From CAXMST01 sp035267205 (lineage in GTDB: Bacteria; Actinomycetota; Thermoleophilia; Solirubrobacterales; 70-9): 16,209 bases of DNA. The stretch covers positions 1 to 16,209 of the forward strand of contig DATFLZ010000185.1 in assembly GCA_035267205.1 (NCBI GenBank), in the 5' to 3' direction. Shown here in pieces: positions 1-10,128 of this stretch; within the stretch, counting starts at the first letter, position 1, and every line of letters starts with the position of its first letter. The notes beneath the pieces were generated by a model. That model saw nothing but the letters and a program-made list of their open reading frames with translations, searched no databases and was not told where the DNA came from. Made by a program: the position numbers and the translations under genes.

Positions 1-332
1 ATCGTCGTCCTCGGGAGCACCGGGCAGAACTTCGGCGCCGGGATGAGCGGCGGGATCGCGTTCGTCCACAACCCCGAGGGCAAGCTGGCCGCCCGGACCA
101 ACCACCAGCTCGTCGACCTCGACCCGGTCGACCCCGAGCGCGAGCAGTTGCTGAGGGACCTGATCGCCGAGCACCTCGAGCGCACCGGCTCCGAGGTCGC
201 GCGGGAGCTGCTCGGTCGCTGGGAGGAGGCGGTGCGTGAGTTCACGCTGGTGATCCCCCGCGGCTACAAGGAGGCCATGGAGCGCCTGGCCGAGGAGCGG
301 GCCGCCGGGGCCGAGACGGGAGCGGCAGCGTA

Positions 333-333
<1 letters not shown>
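1..333 (+). CDS. gltB: Glutamate synthase large subunit, C-terminal end (partial)
   Basis: The reading frame is open from the first base, so this is the 3' end of a gene that begins before the window. The 110 visible residues start with a glycine-rich block (VVLGSTGQNFGAGMSGG) typical of the C-terminal GXGXG beta-helix domain of the glutamate synthase alpha subunit. That subunit takes the amide nitrogen of glutamine and, with 2-oxoglutarate, makes two glutamates. The tail after the glycine-rich block is helical and charged, ending in an Ala/Gly-rich stretch. The TAG stop shares its last G with the GTG start of the next gene (TAGTG), so the two subunits are translationally coupled, as expected for gltBD. 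Identification rests on the conserved block plus the adjacent gltD and is secure. The N-terminal amidotransferase and FMN domains lie outside the window. Confidence 0.93.
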
Positions 334-1778
<1,445 letters not shown>

Positions 1779-1790
1779 CCCAAGGCACGC

Positions 1791-3692
<1,902 letters not shown>

Positions 3693-3718
3693 TGCGATCG
3701 CGGAGGGTAGAGGCCCGG

Positions 3719-5005
3719 CTAGGGCTGCCGGGGCGCGGCGGCGCTCAGCGCCGCGGCGTCCGCCTCGATCCCCGCAACGAGCGGGGTGAGGTCGCCGAGC
3801 AGCGCTGGATCCGCGCAGACCCCGAAATGGAGCTCCCCGGCCAGCGAGACCACGGCAACCCGGAGTCCGTGCCGGCGCCCGATCTCGGCAAGCGAGTGCA
3901 GCGATCGCACCCTGGCGCCGGCGACTCTCACCGCGGCACGTGGGCCCGGGACGTTCGAGACGCACAGGGCGAAGCTGCGCGGGCTCGCCTCGACCCGCTT
4001 CAGCAGGGCGGCCAGGGCCGGCGCCCGTCGCTCGGCTGACTCCGACAGCGACTCGAGCCGCTCGGCGTCATGGTCACGCTTGCGCTCGGCCGCCGCCGCG
4101 TGGATGGCCTCCAGCCGCGCCCGCGCGTCCGGCTCCTGGAGGTGGACCGGGAGCGTGAAGAAGGAGTCCCGGTTGCCCGCGTCGTCGCCCTCGGTGTGGA
4201 GGCTGACCGGGACCTTGAAGCGAAGCGTCTCCGCCGTCTCGTGGACGGAGTCGAGCCACGCCCTGATGCCGCCGGCGACGACGGTCAGGACGGCGTCGTT
4301 GACGCTCGCCCCGCAGAGCTCCTTCGCCGCGTCGTGCAGCGGCGGGAGCGGGACCGTCGCGAAGGCGACCTCCCGGCGGCGACCGACCTCGCTGTCGAAG
4401 GGCGAGTGGTGGGCCGACTCGCTGAACTCCCGCGTGAGCAGCTTCGCGAGATGGCCGCGACGGCGCTCGTGGTCGGCCTCGGTGTGGGCGGCCTGAGAGC
4501 CGACCGCAGCGGTGGGTCCGCTCGCCTCGTACGCGGGCTCGGGATCGAGCAGGAGCTGCTGCGTGAGGCGCATGCAGGTCATGCCGTCGGCGAGCGCGTG
4601 GTGGACCCGCCAGACGAGCAGCGTCTCCCCGCTGCTCAGCTGACTGACATCGAGCCGCCACAGCGGCCGGTCGCGATCGAGGTGCTCCGCAAACAGTTCG
4701 GCGACGAGGCCGGGGACGGCGCCTGGGTCCATGGCCCCTCCCCCACGGCCCTCGCCGGCCGCGACCACGTGGCGCTCGACGGCGAAGTCCGGATCGGCGA
4801 CCCAGCTCGGGGTCGCCGCCTCTCCCCCGAGCCGCGACATCAGCAGCGGCGCTGAGTCGAGCCGCGCCGCGACTCGCTCGCGCAGAGACCCGAGGTCGAC
4901 GCCTGGGCCCTCGACCCGGATCACCTTGCAGGTGTGGCCGGCGATCGTGTCGCTCTCGAGCGCGAGGATCGCACGGTCTTCCTCGCTCAGCGGAACCGGG
5001 TCCAT
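3719..5005 (-). CDS. Wax ester synthase / diacylglycerol acyltransferase (WS/DGAT) family
   Basis: This 428-residue protein has the hallmark WS/DGAT active site HHALADG (H135, H136, D140, G141), equivalent to HHxxxDG. The second His is the catalytic base for acyl transfer from acyl-CoA to an alcohol or diacylglycerol. Other family marks are DRPLW near 112-116, NDAVL near 236-240, a PVSL...GNRDSFFTLPV block near 266-286, and SNVPGP near 350-355. It is slightly shorter than the usual 450-480 residues. The family makes wax esters or triacylglycerol at membranes or lipid droplets in actinobacteria; the actual acceptor cannot be told from sequence. The ATG at 5005 fits the family N-terminus (PLSEEDRAILALES). 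The gene is divergent from the P450 gene across 107 bp that contain a likely promoter and a CRP-like site. The ABC-F gene follows closely downstream. Confidence 0.93.
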   Translation of the reverse strand: MDPVPLSEEDRAILALESDTIAGHTCKVIRVEGPGVDLGSLRERVAARLDSAPLLMSRLGGEAATPSWVADPDFAVERHVVAAGEGRGGGAMDPGAVPGLVAELFAEHLDRDRPLWRLDVSQLSSGETLLVWRVHHALADGMTCMRLTQQLLLDPEPAYEASGPTAAVGSQAAHTEADHERRRGHLAKLLTREFSESAHHSPFDSEVGRRREVAFATVPLPPLHDAAKELCGASVNDAVLTVVAGGIRAWLDSVHETAETLRFKVPVSLHTEGDDAGNRDSFFTLPVHLQEPDARARLEAIHAAAAERKRDHDAERLESLSESAERRAPALAALLKRVEASPRSFALCVSNVPGPRAAVRVAGARVRSLHSLAEIGRRHGLRVAVVSLAGELHFGVCADPALLGDLTPLVAGIEADAAALSAAAPRQP

Positions 5006-5031
5006 GGCCCGGATCGTCGCAGGCCGCAGCG

Positions 5032-5060
5032 CGGCTAGGCCGCCGAGGTCTGTGAGTCAA
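5032..5060 (-). promoter_or_regulatory. Candidate promoter of the WS/DGAT gene
   Basis: On the minus strand TTGACT (5060-5055) matches five of six bases of the -35 consensus. It is separated by exactly 17 bp from TAGCCG (5037-5032), a weak -10 that keeps the leading TA but lacks the final T. The start codon at 5005 lies about 26 bases further on. The -35 spacing is good and the -10 is poor, so this is a tentative call. Confidence 0.35.
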
Positions 5061-5066
5061 GTCACG
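5051..5066. promoter_or_regulatory. CRP/GlxR-like operator palindrome
   Basis: The sequence TGTGAGTCAAGTCACG matches the CRP-family consensus TGTGA-N6-TCACA at nine of ten fixed positions (only the last base differs). It sits in the 107-bp region between the divergent WS/DGAT and P450 genes and overlaps the candidate -35 box of the WS/DGAT promoter. Its centre is about 54 bases before the P450 start codon. In actinobacteria, CRP/GlxR-type regulators bind such sites. Overlap with a -35 would suggest repression of the acyltransferase, and activation of the P450 is possible; both are inference. No regulator gene is in the window. Confidence 0.5.
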
Positions 5067-5097
5067 CAGAATGCGCCCGCGATGACATCGATCCGTG

Positions 5098-5104
5098 TAA
5101 CAAT
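5098..5104 (+). promoter_or_regulatory. Candidate -10 element of the P450 gene
   Basis: TAACAAT lies 8 bases before the ATG at 5113, in an otherwise GC-rich stretch. The spacing would place the transcription start at or very near the start codon, giving a leaderless or almost leaderless mRNA. No clear Shine-Dalgarno sequence precedes the ATG, which agrees with this. No good -35 box is seen at 16-18 bp. The CRP-like site upstream could compensate for that. Confidence 0.35.
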
Positions 5105-5112
5105 CTGCGCTG

Positions 5113-6546
5113 ATGGCCCTCGCCACCGACGAAACCTCGGGCCGCCCCGGTCCCACGGCCGGCTCCGCGCTCGTCGGCTCGGCGCCCGAGTCCCCCGCAG
5201 GGCCGATCGACGAGGCCCGGCTCGCCGAGCTCGCCGCCCCGCCCGTGATCGGGCTGCCGCGTGCGCTCCAGGTGCTGCGCTTCAGTCAGCGCCAGATCGA
5301 GTTCGTCTTCCGCGCTCGCCGGGAGCTCGGCGAGGTCTTCCGGATGCGGAGCGTGCTTCCGGGCGGGCCAGTGCTCACCTCCCACCCCGATCACGTCAAG
5401 TCGCTGTTCACGGCGGCTCCCGACGACGTGCCCTCGCTGACCGGAGAGTCGCCCCTGCGGCCGATCGTCGGCCCGAACTCCGTGCTCACCGCCGTCGGTC
5501 CGCGCCACATGCGTCAGCGCAAGCTTCTGCTTCCCCCCTTTCACGGGGAGGCGATCGAGCGCTATACGGCGATGATCGAGGAGGCGACCGAGCGCGAGCT
5601 CGACTCCTGGCCCGTGGGCGAGCCGATCGCGCTCGCCCCTCGGATGCAGGCGATCACCCTCGACGTGATCATGGCCGGGATCTTCGGCATTGAGGGCTCA
5701 CCCGAGCCCGGGACCGAGGAGCACCGGTTCCGCAGCGTGATCAAGGCCCTGGTCGCCGCCTCGACGATGCCGGGCGCCGAGCTCGCCGAGCTGATGAACG
5801 TCGGCCGCACGGAGCCCGTCGGCCTGACCCGCTCCGCGGTCGGCGTGCTCGATCGCCGCACGTACGCGTTGATCGAAAAGCGCCGCGGCGAGGGCTCCGA
5901 GGGCCGGACGGACATCATGTCGCTGCTGCTCGAGACCCGCACGGAGGACGGCGAGGCGCTCAGCGACCGGGAGCTGCGTGACGAGCTCCTCACGCTGGTG
6001 CTCGCGGGCCACGAGACGACCGCCAACTCGCTCGCCTGGGCCTGGGAGCGGCTGCTTCGCAATCCGGCCGCCCACGGGCAGCTCAACGACGCGGTGCGCG
6101 GCGGCAGCGACGAGGAGCGACGCGATGTGATCGAGGCGACGATCACGGAGGCGATGCGCAGCCGTCCGGTGATCCCGATGATCGGCCGGCGCGTGCAGCG
6201 GCCGTGGCAGCTCGGCGATCACGGGGTCCCGGCGGGCACGCCGGTCGGGATGAGCATCCTGCTTCTGCACCACCGCCCCGACCTCTACCCCGATCCCTTC
6301 CAGTTCCGGCCCGAGCGCTGGCTCGAGCACAAGCCCGGCACCTACGAGTGGATCCCATTCGGCGGCGGCATCCGGCGCTGCCTCGGCGCCGCGCTGGCGA
6401 TGGCCGAGCAGCGGGTCGTACTGGAAGCGATGGCCCGGCGCCTGGACCTGGTCGCCGACGACCCCGAGCCCGAGCACGCCCGCCATCGCAACGTGACCAT
6501 GATCCCGGCCCGCGGAGCCCGCGCGGTCGTGACAGCGCGCCGCTGA
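5113..6546 (+). CDS. Cytochrome P450
   Basis: This 477-residue soluble haem monooxygenase has all the diagnostic motifs. The I-helix oxygen-activation motif AGHETT is at 298-303. The K-helix ExxR is EAMR near 352-355. A PERW block (FRPERW) comes just before the haem loop FGGGIRRCLG at about 416-425, with Cys423 as the proximal haem ligand. The C-helix region HMRQRKLLLPPFHG resembles CYP110-like bacterial P450s, though I cannot assign a family. There is no N-terminal membrane anchor; instead there is a flexible Gly/Ala/Pro-rich leader of about 45 residues. No ferredoxin or ferredoxin reductase gene is nearby, so electron partners must be encoded elsewhere. The substrate is unknown. Divergence from a WS/DGAT gene makes a fatty-acyl or other lipid substrate plausible but unproven. 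Confidence 0.95.
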   Translation: MALATDETSGRPGPTAGSALVGSAPESPAGPIDEARLAELAAPPVIGLPRALQVLRFSQRQIEFVFRARRELGEVFRMRSVLPGGPVLTSHPDHVKSLFTAAPDDVPSLTGESPLRPIVGPNSVLTAVGPRHMRQRKLLLPPFHGEAIERYTAMIEEATERELDSWPVGEPIALAPRMQAITLDVIMAGIFGIEGSPEPGTEEHRFRSVIKALVAASTMPGAELAELMNVGRTEPVGLTRSAVGVLDRRTYALIEKRRGEGSEGRTDIMSLLLETRTEDGEALSDRELRDELLTLVLAGHETTANSLAWAWERLLRNPAAHGQLNDAVRGGSDEERRDVIEATITEAMRSRPVIPMIGRRVQRPWQLGDHGVPAGTPVGMSILLLHHRPDLYPDPFQFRPERWLEHKPGTYEWIPFGGGIRRCLGAALAMAEQRVVLEAMARRLDLVADDPEPEHARHRNVTMIPARGARAVVTARR

Positions 6547-6754
6547 GGCAACCACCCGCCGGCCTGTCGCTCCTCGCGCGACGACACGGACCGCGCGCAG
6601 GGCTCGAGCGGTCACTTTCGGCCGGCAGGCGGGGCAGATTGACCGCTCGGCCAAGGGACGAGACAGACGAGCCCCCTGGGGATCCGGGCCCAGCCGGCCG
6701 ATGCTTCCCCTCTATGCAGCCGTTGCTGCCCCGTGGTCGGAGCCCTCGGCGAGC
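6547..6754. other. Convergent intergenic spacer, P450 / SnoaL-like gene
   Basis: This stretch separates two genes that point towards each other. I see no convincing gene in it. It holds a 10-bp perfect inverted repeat (6605-6649) and a small palindrome, CCCCTGGGG (6673-6681). Both could help stop transcription from either side, but neither is followed by a T-run. Confidence 0.6.
6605..6649. repeat. 10-bp perfect inverted repeat between convergent genes
   Basis: CGAGCGGTCA (6605-6614) is the exact reverse complement of TGACCGCTCG (6640-6649), with a 25-base spacer that itself contains GGCCGGC. The most likely role is a bidirectional, non-canonical terminator for the P450 and SnoaL-like genes. 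The long spacer and absent T-tract leave a protein-binding site possible. Confidence 0.45.
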
Positions 6755-7237
6755 TCAGGCCGGAGGGTTCTCCTCGAGGAACTTCTGCAGTGAGGCGCGG
6801 GCCTGCTTGCGCACTCCACCCTTGATGATCGGGGTCCAGCCGAGCAGGAGCCCGGGCGGGCCGAGGGCCTGGCGGGCCCAGCGGTAGAAGTCGAACTCGT
6901 CGTCGTGCTCGGTGATCAGACCGGAGTCGTCGAAGCGGAATGTCGCCGAGACGTCGTTGTGGACCTTGCGGCCGGTGCGGGAGAACGTGTAGTCGGCAAG
7001 CCAGCGGGCGGTGCCGTGATCGCCGCTCGCGTCATGATCGGCGAGCCGCACCTCGAGATCCGTGGCCTGCGTGGTGAGCATGCGCCACATCCCGCCGGCC
7101 TCGGGGCCGTGGAGCTCGCCGAAGGCGGGGTCGTGGAAGCGGATGTCCGGCGCGTAGCAGGCCTCCATCGCGGCCCCGTCGCAGCGGGAGAACGCCTCGT
7201 AGAAGCGCTCGATCGTCGCTGATCCGTCGGCGGGCAC
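6755..7237 (-). CDS. SnoaL-like / NTF2-like small protein
   Basis: This 160-residue protein has the SnoaL-like pattern. It starts with an N-terminal helix (TIERFYEAFSRCDGAAMEACYAPD), then RFHDPAFGELHG, then a GM..W helix and a run of beta strands ending HDDEFDFYRWARQALG. The fold is a cone-shaped alpha+beta barrel used by polyketide cyclases, ketosteroid isomerase-like enzymes and many proteins of unknown role. Polar residues such as H35, D36, H93 and D95 could line a pocket, but no catalytic assignment is possible. The C-terminal 30 residues extend past the usual fold and are basic. The GTG start at 7237 is supported by a TAGGCT -10-like hexamer six bases upstream, the arrangement expected for a leaderless transcript. 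The gene is monocistronic and converges on the P450. Confidence 0.85.
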   Translation of the reverse strand: MPADGSATIERFYEAFSRCDGAAMEACYAPDIRFHDPAFGELHGPEAGGMWRMLTTQATDLEVRLADHDASGDHGTARWLADYTFSRTGRKVHNDVSATFRFDDSGLITEHDDEFDFYRWARQALGPPGLLLGWTPIIKGGVRKQARASLQKFLEENPPA

Positions 7238-7243
7238 GGGTTC

Positions 7244-7249
7244 AGCCTA
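7244..7249 (-). promoter_or_regulatory. Leaderless-type -10 element (TAGGCT) of the SnoaL-like gene
   Basis: On the minus strand TAGGCT fits the actinobacterial -10 pattern TANNNT and is followed by six bases and then the GTG start at 7237. That spacing puts the transcription start on the start codon. No Shine-Dalgarno sequence is present. An equivalent element with the same spacing precedes the transporter gene at 12389. Confidence 0.5.
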
Positions 7250-7666
7250 TCGCGGCACGCGCCCGGTGGCGCGCGGATCTTCAGTGGAGGCGGCCGGCAC
7301 TGCCCCGGCGTCCGCGGAGCACGACCCGATGCGTCTACGAGCGTGCCCTCGGAGTTTGATCTCGGCGTCCGGCTAAGTCAGTCCGGGGGGTACGTTGCCG
7401 GCGCCAAATCCTCCTGTTGATGTCCCTGACGACCGAGGAAACTGCCGCCAGGTGAGCCCGCTGATGAAGCCGTCTATCCGGATCGCGGGCTACCCGGGAC
7501 GACTCCCTCACTGGTGTTTAGGCAGTGAGGGCGAACTCATGAGAGTCCGCACTTCTTGGTTTTCCTGGGCTTTTTAACGAGGCCGGCCCAGGCACCTCGG
7601 CTCGCAACACCAGGACGAAAGAACCCCACGTCGATTCTGGATCGCCCCCTTGATGAAGCTATTCGG
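7250..7666. other. Gene-poor region upstream of the methyltransferase
   Basis: About 400 bases without a convincing gene. The first half (to about 7400) is ordinary GC-rich sequence between divergent genes. The second half has clearly more A and T than the rest of the window (for example around 7530-7580 and 7600-7670) and carries several inverted repeats. It looks like a promoter plus a structured leader for the methyltransferase, or a scar of past recombination. A short frame of about 60 codons at 7395-7577 has no coding character and is not called. Confidence 0.5.
7455..7592 (+). promoter_or_regulatory. Candidate structured leader with alternative hairpins
   Basis: Four pairings can be read directly. 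(a) AGCCCGC (7455-7461) pairs perfectly with GCGGGCT (7485-7491). (b) CCCTCACTG (7505-7513) pairs perfectly with CAGTGAGGG (7523-7531) over a 9-base loop. (c) The same GCGGGCT (7485-7491) can instead pair with AGTCCGC (7544-7550), 7 bp with one G-U, enclosing hairpin b. (d) CCTGGGC (7564-7570) pairs with GCCCAGG (7586-7592), with TTTTT in the loop. Helices a and c exclude each other, as in attenuators and riboswitches. The region lies just upstream of, or within, the 5' end of the methyltransferase message. I could not match it to a known riboswitch class. Confidence 0.4.
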
Positions 7667-8557
7667 TTGTCCCCGCATGGTACCGCCACCTGCGTTTTCG
7701 GCAAAGATGCCCCGATCGCCGAGCGCACCGCAAAGAGCATCCTGCGCACGAGCGCCCCCGGCCGCCGGCTCGCACCCGCAGTTCACCGGGCGCGTGAGAT
7801 CGCCTTCGCGGGCCGCGCCTGGCTGTTCGACAAGCGGGCCAAGCGCCAGGAGCGGATCCGCGAGCTGAGCCGCGGCCTGCCGCTCCCGCCGCCGCTGATC
7901 CGAACCAAGGTGATCCGGAACGGCGACGCCCGCCACTTCCTCGCGAGCGGCAAGCGCCAGCACCACTACATCGTCTCCAACCTCCGCAGGAACAAGGTCG
8001 AGCCGCGACGCCTCGAGTCGATCTACGACTTCGGCTGTGGCTGCGGGCGCAATCTGCGCTGGTGGTGGCCCGAGTTTCAGGGCAAGCTCACCGGCTCCGA
8101 CATCTACGAGCCCGGCGTGCGCTGGGTCGACGAGAACCTCCCCTTCGTCGATGCGGCCCCCAACGGCGCGCTACCGCCGACGCGCTACCAGGACGCCTCG
8201 TTCGACTTCATCTACGCGATCTCGATCTGGACCCACTTCCCCGAGGAGCGCCAGCGCCCGTGGATGGAGGAGATGGTGCGCCTGCTGCGACCGGGCGGGC
8301 ATCTCCTCTTCACCGTCGCCGGCACCGCCTACCGCGACACACTGCCGCCGGGAGACGGCGCGGCGTTCGATCGCGGCGAGCTCGTCGTCCAGTTCGACGA
8401 TGAGCCCGGGAGCAACCTCTGCGCCGTCTACCACCCCGAGCGGTACGTCACCGAGCGCCTGATCCGGCCCCCGCTGGAGCTTGTGGACTTCATCCCCGGG
8501 GACGCGGAGGCGCGGATGCGCCAGGACGGCTGGTTGGTCCGCAGAAGCGCCTCCTGA
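7667..8557 (+). CDS. SAM-dependent class I methyltransferase (start uncertain)
   Basis: The protein has a class I methyltransferase core. Motif I is YDFGCGCGRNLRWW, with D121 and the glycines at 123, 125 and 127 when counted from 7667. It is followed by SDIYEPGVRW (acidic SAM-ribose region), the FDFIYAISIWTHFPEE strand, and LLRPGGHLLFTVAG. A lead-in LPLPPPLIRTKVIRNGDARHFL precedes motif I, as in many such enzymes linked to glycan or cell-surface loci. The methyl acceptor is unknown. The start is unclear: in-frame candidates are TTG 7556, TTG 7667 and GTG 7910, none with a good ribosome site. Sequence before about 7740 is A/T-richer and does not look coding, so the real N-terminus may differ or be damaged. 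From 7667 the product is 296 residues. A weak hairpin (8566-8585) follows the stop codon. Confidence 0.8.
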   Translation: MSPHGTATCVFGKDAPIAERTAKSILRTSAPGRRLAPAVHRAREIAFAGRAWLFDKRAKRQERIRELSRGLPLPPPLIRTKVIRNGDARHFLASGKRQHHYIVSNLRRNKVEPRRLESIYDFGCGCGRNLRWWWPEFQGKLTGSDIYEPGVRWVDENLPFVDAAPNGALPPTRYQDASFDFIYAISIWTHFPEERQRPWMEEMVRLLRPGGHLLFTVAGTAYRDTLPPGDGAAFDRGELVVQFDDEPGSNLCAVYHPERYVTERLIRPPLELVDFIPGDAEARMRQDGWLVRRSAS

Positions 8558-8587
8558 CCTGAGGCCCGGCCGAGCACCCGGTCGGAG

Positions 8588-8593
8588 TAGGCT
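8588..8593 (+). promoter_or_regulatory. Candidate -10 element for the flavoprotein/hydrolase pair
   Basis: TAGGCT here is identical to the hexamer before the SnoaL-like gene. A transcription start about seven bases on would give a leader of roughly 30 bases carrying the AGGAG ribosome site at 8621-8625, six bases before the TTG start. No -35 box is evident. It supports separate transcription of this pair from the methyltransferase. Confidence 0.3.
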
Positions 8594-8631
8594 GGAGCCC
8601 GAAGAGCGAGGGCGCACGAGAGGAGCCTGGC

Positions 8632-10128
8632 TTGAGCGACGACAACGGCAGTGGGGGGTCAGCGGCCGGCGACGCCGTGGCCGTTCCCACCGAGCGCGTC
8701 GACGCGGTGGTCGTCGGCGCCCGCTGCGCCGGCTCCGCGACCGCGGCGACGCTGGCCGGCGCGGGCCGCAGCGTGATCGTCATCGACCGCGCGAGGTTCC
8801 CCTCGGACACCCTCTCGACCCACGCGATGTTCCCCTCGGGCGTCGCCGAGTTTCAGCGGATCGGCGCCTGGCCGCGGATCCGCGACGAGCTGCGCCCGGC
8901 GGAGCTCCAACGCGTGCGGCTCACGCTCGCCGACGGGACCGAGGCGATCGAGCGCTGGGAGCCGGTCGACGGGATCGACCACGGCGTGTCGATCCCCCGG
9001 AACCTGCTCGACATCAAGCTCGTCGAGAACGCGCGCGAGCGTGGTGCCGACGTGCGCGAGCGATGCTCGCTGCGCGAGGTGCTCTGGGAGCACGGCCGGG
9101 TGACGGGTGTCACCTATCGCGACCCGGAGGGAGATGAGCGGCGGGTCCTCGCCGACGTGGTGGTCGGGGCGGACGGCAGGCGCTCCGCGGTCGCCGCCGG
9201 GGTCGGAGCCTGGCGTCCCTACCGCGGCTCCAAGAACGGGCGCGGCCTCGTCTTCCGCTATATGGACGACCCCAACCGGGGCAGCGTGGACTCGCGCACG
9301 ATGTGGCAGTGGCGCGACGAGAACTCCCTCGCGTTCGCCTTCCCGACGCCGGACGACCGGATCATCTGCCTGTTCATGGGCCCCGCCTCGGAGGTCGCCG
9401 ACGCCCGGCGCGATCCGGACGGATACTGGGCCCGGAAGCTCGCCCAGCACCCCGGCTGCGCGGCGCGGGTCACCGGCGCGACCGGCATGACCAAGCTTCG
9501 CTCGACCGCCGACGTAGAGGCCTTCTGGCGGGCTTCCAGCGGCCCGGGCTGGGTACTGGCGGGGGACGCCAGCCACTTCAAGGATCCCGTGACGGGGCAG
9601 GGAATGGGCGATGCCCTCCGCATGGGCCGCACCCTGGGCGAGGCGCTCGCACCGGTGCTCGGTGAGCCGGCGGCGATGGATCGGGCGGCGCGGCGGTGGG
9701 AGCACGACACCCTGCGCCACTGCCTGCACGCCTACCACTTCGCCAACTTCGAGACCGAGGCCGACGACGTATCGCCCGTCTTCCGAGAGCTGATCCGGCA
9801 CCTCGGCCGGGACGGGGAGCCCGCCCTCTCCCACATCTTCGGCCGCACCCGGCACACCAAGGAGGTCGTCACCTGGTCGCGAATGGTCCGAGCGCTGGCG
9901 GCCGCGCTCGTGCGTGGTCCGCGGCGCCTCGAATCGCTGCGGTTCGGCCTCCGGTTCGCGCTGATGCAGGCGCGGATCCGCCGGGAGCTCGCCCGCGACC
10001 GCTTCCGCGAGCCGGGCCCCGTGCCGGGCTCCGATCACCCCGGATTCGAGTTCTGGGAGCCGCCCACCGCTTCGCCCGGGGCCGCGCCTGAGCGCCGGGC
10101 CGAGGCCGCCGTCCCCGTCGCTCGATGA
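8632..10128 (+). CDS. FAD-dependent oxidoreductase / monooxygenase family
   Basis: This 498-residue flavoprotein belongs to the group of FAD oxidoreductases that includes aromatic hydroxylases and geranylgeranyl reductases. The N-terminal dinucleotide fold has VVGARCAGS (G29-S35), followed by VIVIDRARFPSDTLSTH, where the acidic residue ends strand beta-2. The second FAD motif is WVLAGDASHFKDPVTGQGM (G311, D312), followed by the helix DALRMGRTLGEAL. The RCAGS variant is typical of a subgroup common in actinobacteria. It presumably uses NAD(P)H and oxygen to oxidise a small organic substrate, or reduces a C=C bond; the substrate is unknown. The TTG start at 8632 is fixed by an AGGAG six bases upstream. 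A disordered leader of about 22 residues precedes the fold. Its ATGA overlap with the next gene shows translational coupling to the nitrilase-like hydrolase. Confidence 0.92.
   Translation: MSDDNGSGGSAAGDAVAVPTERVDAVVVGARCAGSATAATLAGAGRSVIVIDRARFPSDTLSTHAMFPSGVAEFQRIGAWPRIRDELRPAELQRVRLTLADGTEAIERWEPVDGIDHGVSIPRNLLDIKLVENARERGADVRERCSLREVLWEHGRVTGVTYRDPEGDERRVLADVVVGADGRRSAVAAGVGAWRPYRGSKNGRGLVFRYMDDPNRGSVDSRTMWQWRDENSLAFAFPTPDDRIICLFMGPASEVADARRDPDGYWARKLAQHPGCAARVTGATGMTKLRSTADVEAFWRASSGPGWVLAGDASHFKDPVTGQGMGDALRMGRTLGEALAPVLGEPAAMDRAARRWEHDTLRHCLHAYHFANFETEADDVSPVFRELIRHLGRDGEPALSHIFGRTRHTKEVVTWSRMVRALAAALVRGPRRLESLRFGLRFALMQARIRRELARDRFREPGPVPGSDHPGFEFWEPPTASPGAAPERRAEAAVPVAR

Noticed and set aside
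3693..3965. A longer ABC-F protein with about 91 extra N-terminal residues
   Set aside because: The extra part is Arg/Ala-rich, overlaps the WS/DGAT coding region in another frame and precedes the point where family homology begins.
7351..7361. GGAGTTTGATC, resembling the 5' end of 16S rRNA
   Set aside because: The match stops after about 11 bases and no other 16S sequence follows.
7438..7467. GAAA (7438-7441) and CTGATGA (7461-7467), reminiscent of a hammerhead ribozyme core
   Set aside because: Only 19 bases lie between them, too few for two stems, and no GAAA box follows CTGATGA at a proper distance.
7395..7577. A 60-codon frame upstream of the methyltransferase
   Set aside because: It has no ribosome site and no coding-type codon pattern, and it runs through several inverted repeats that better explain the region.
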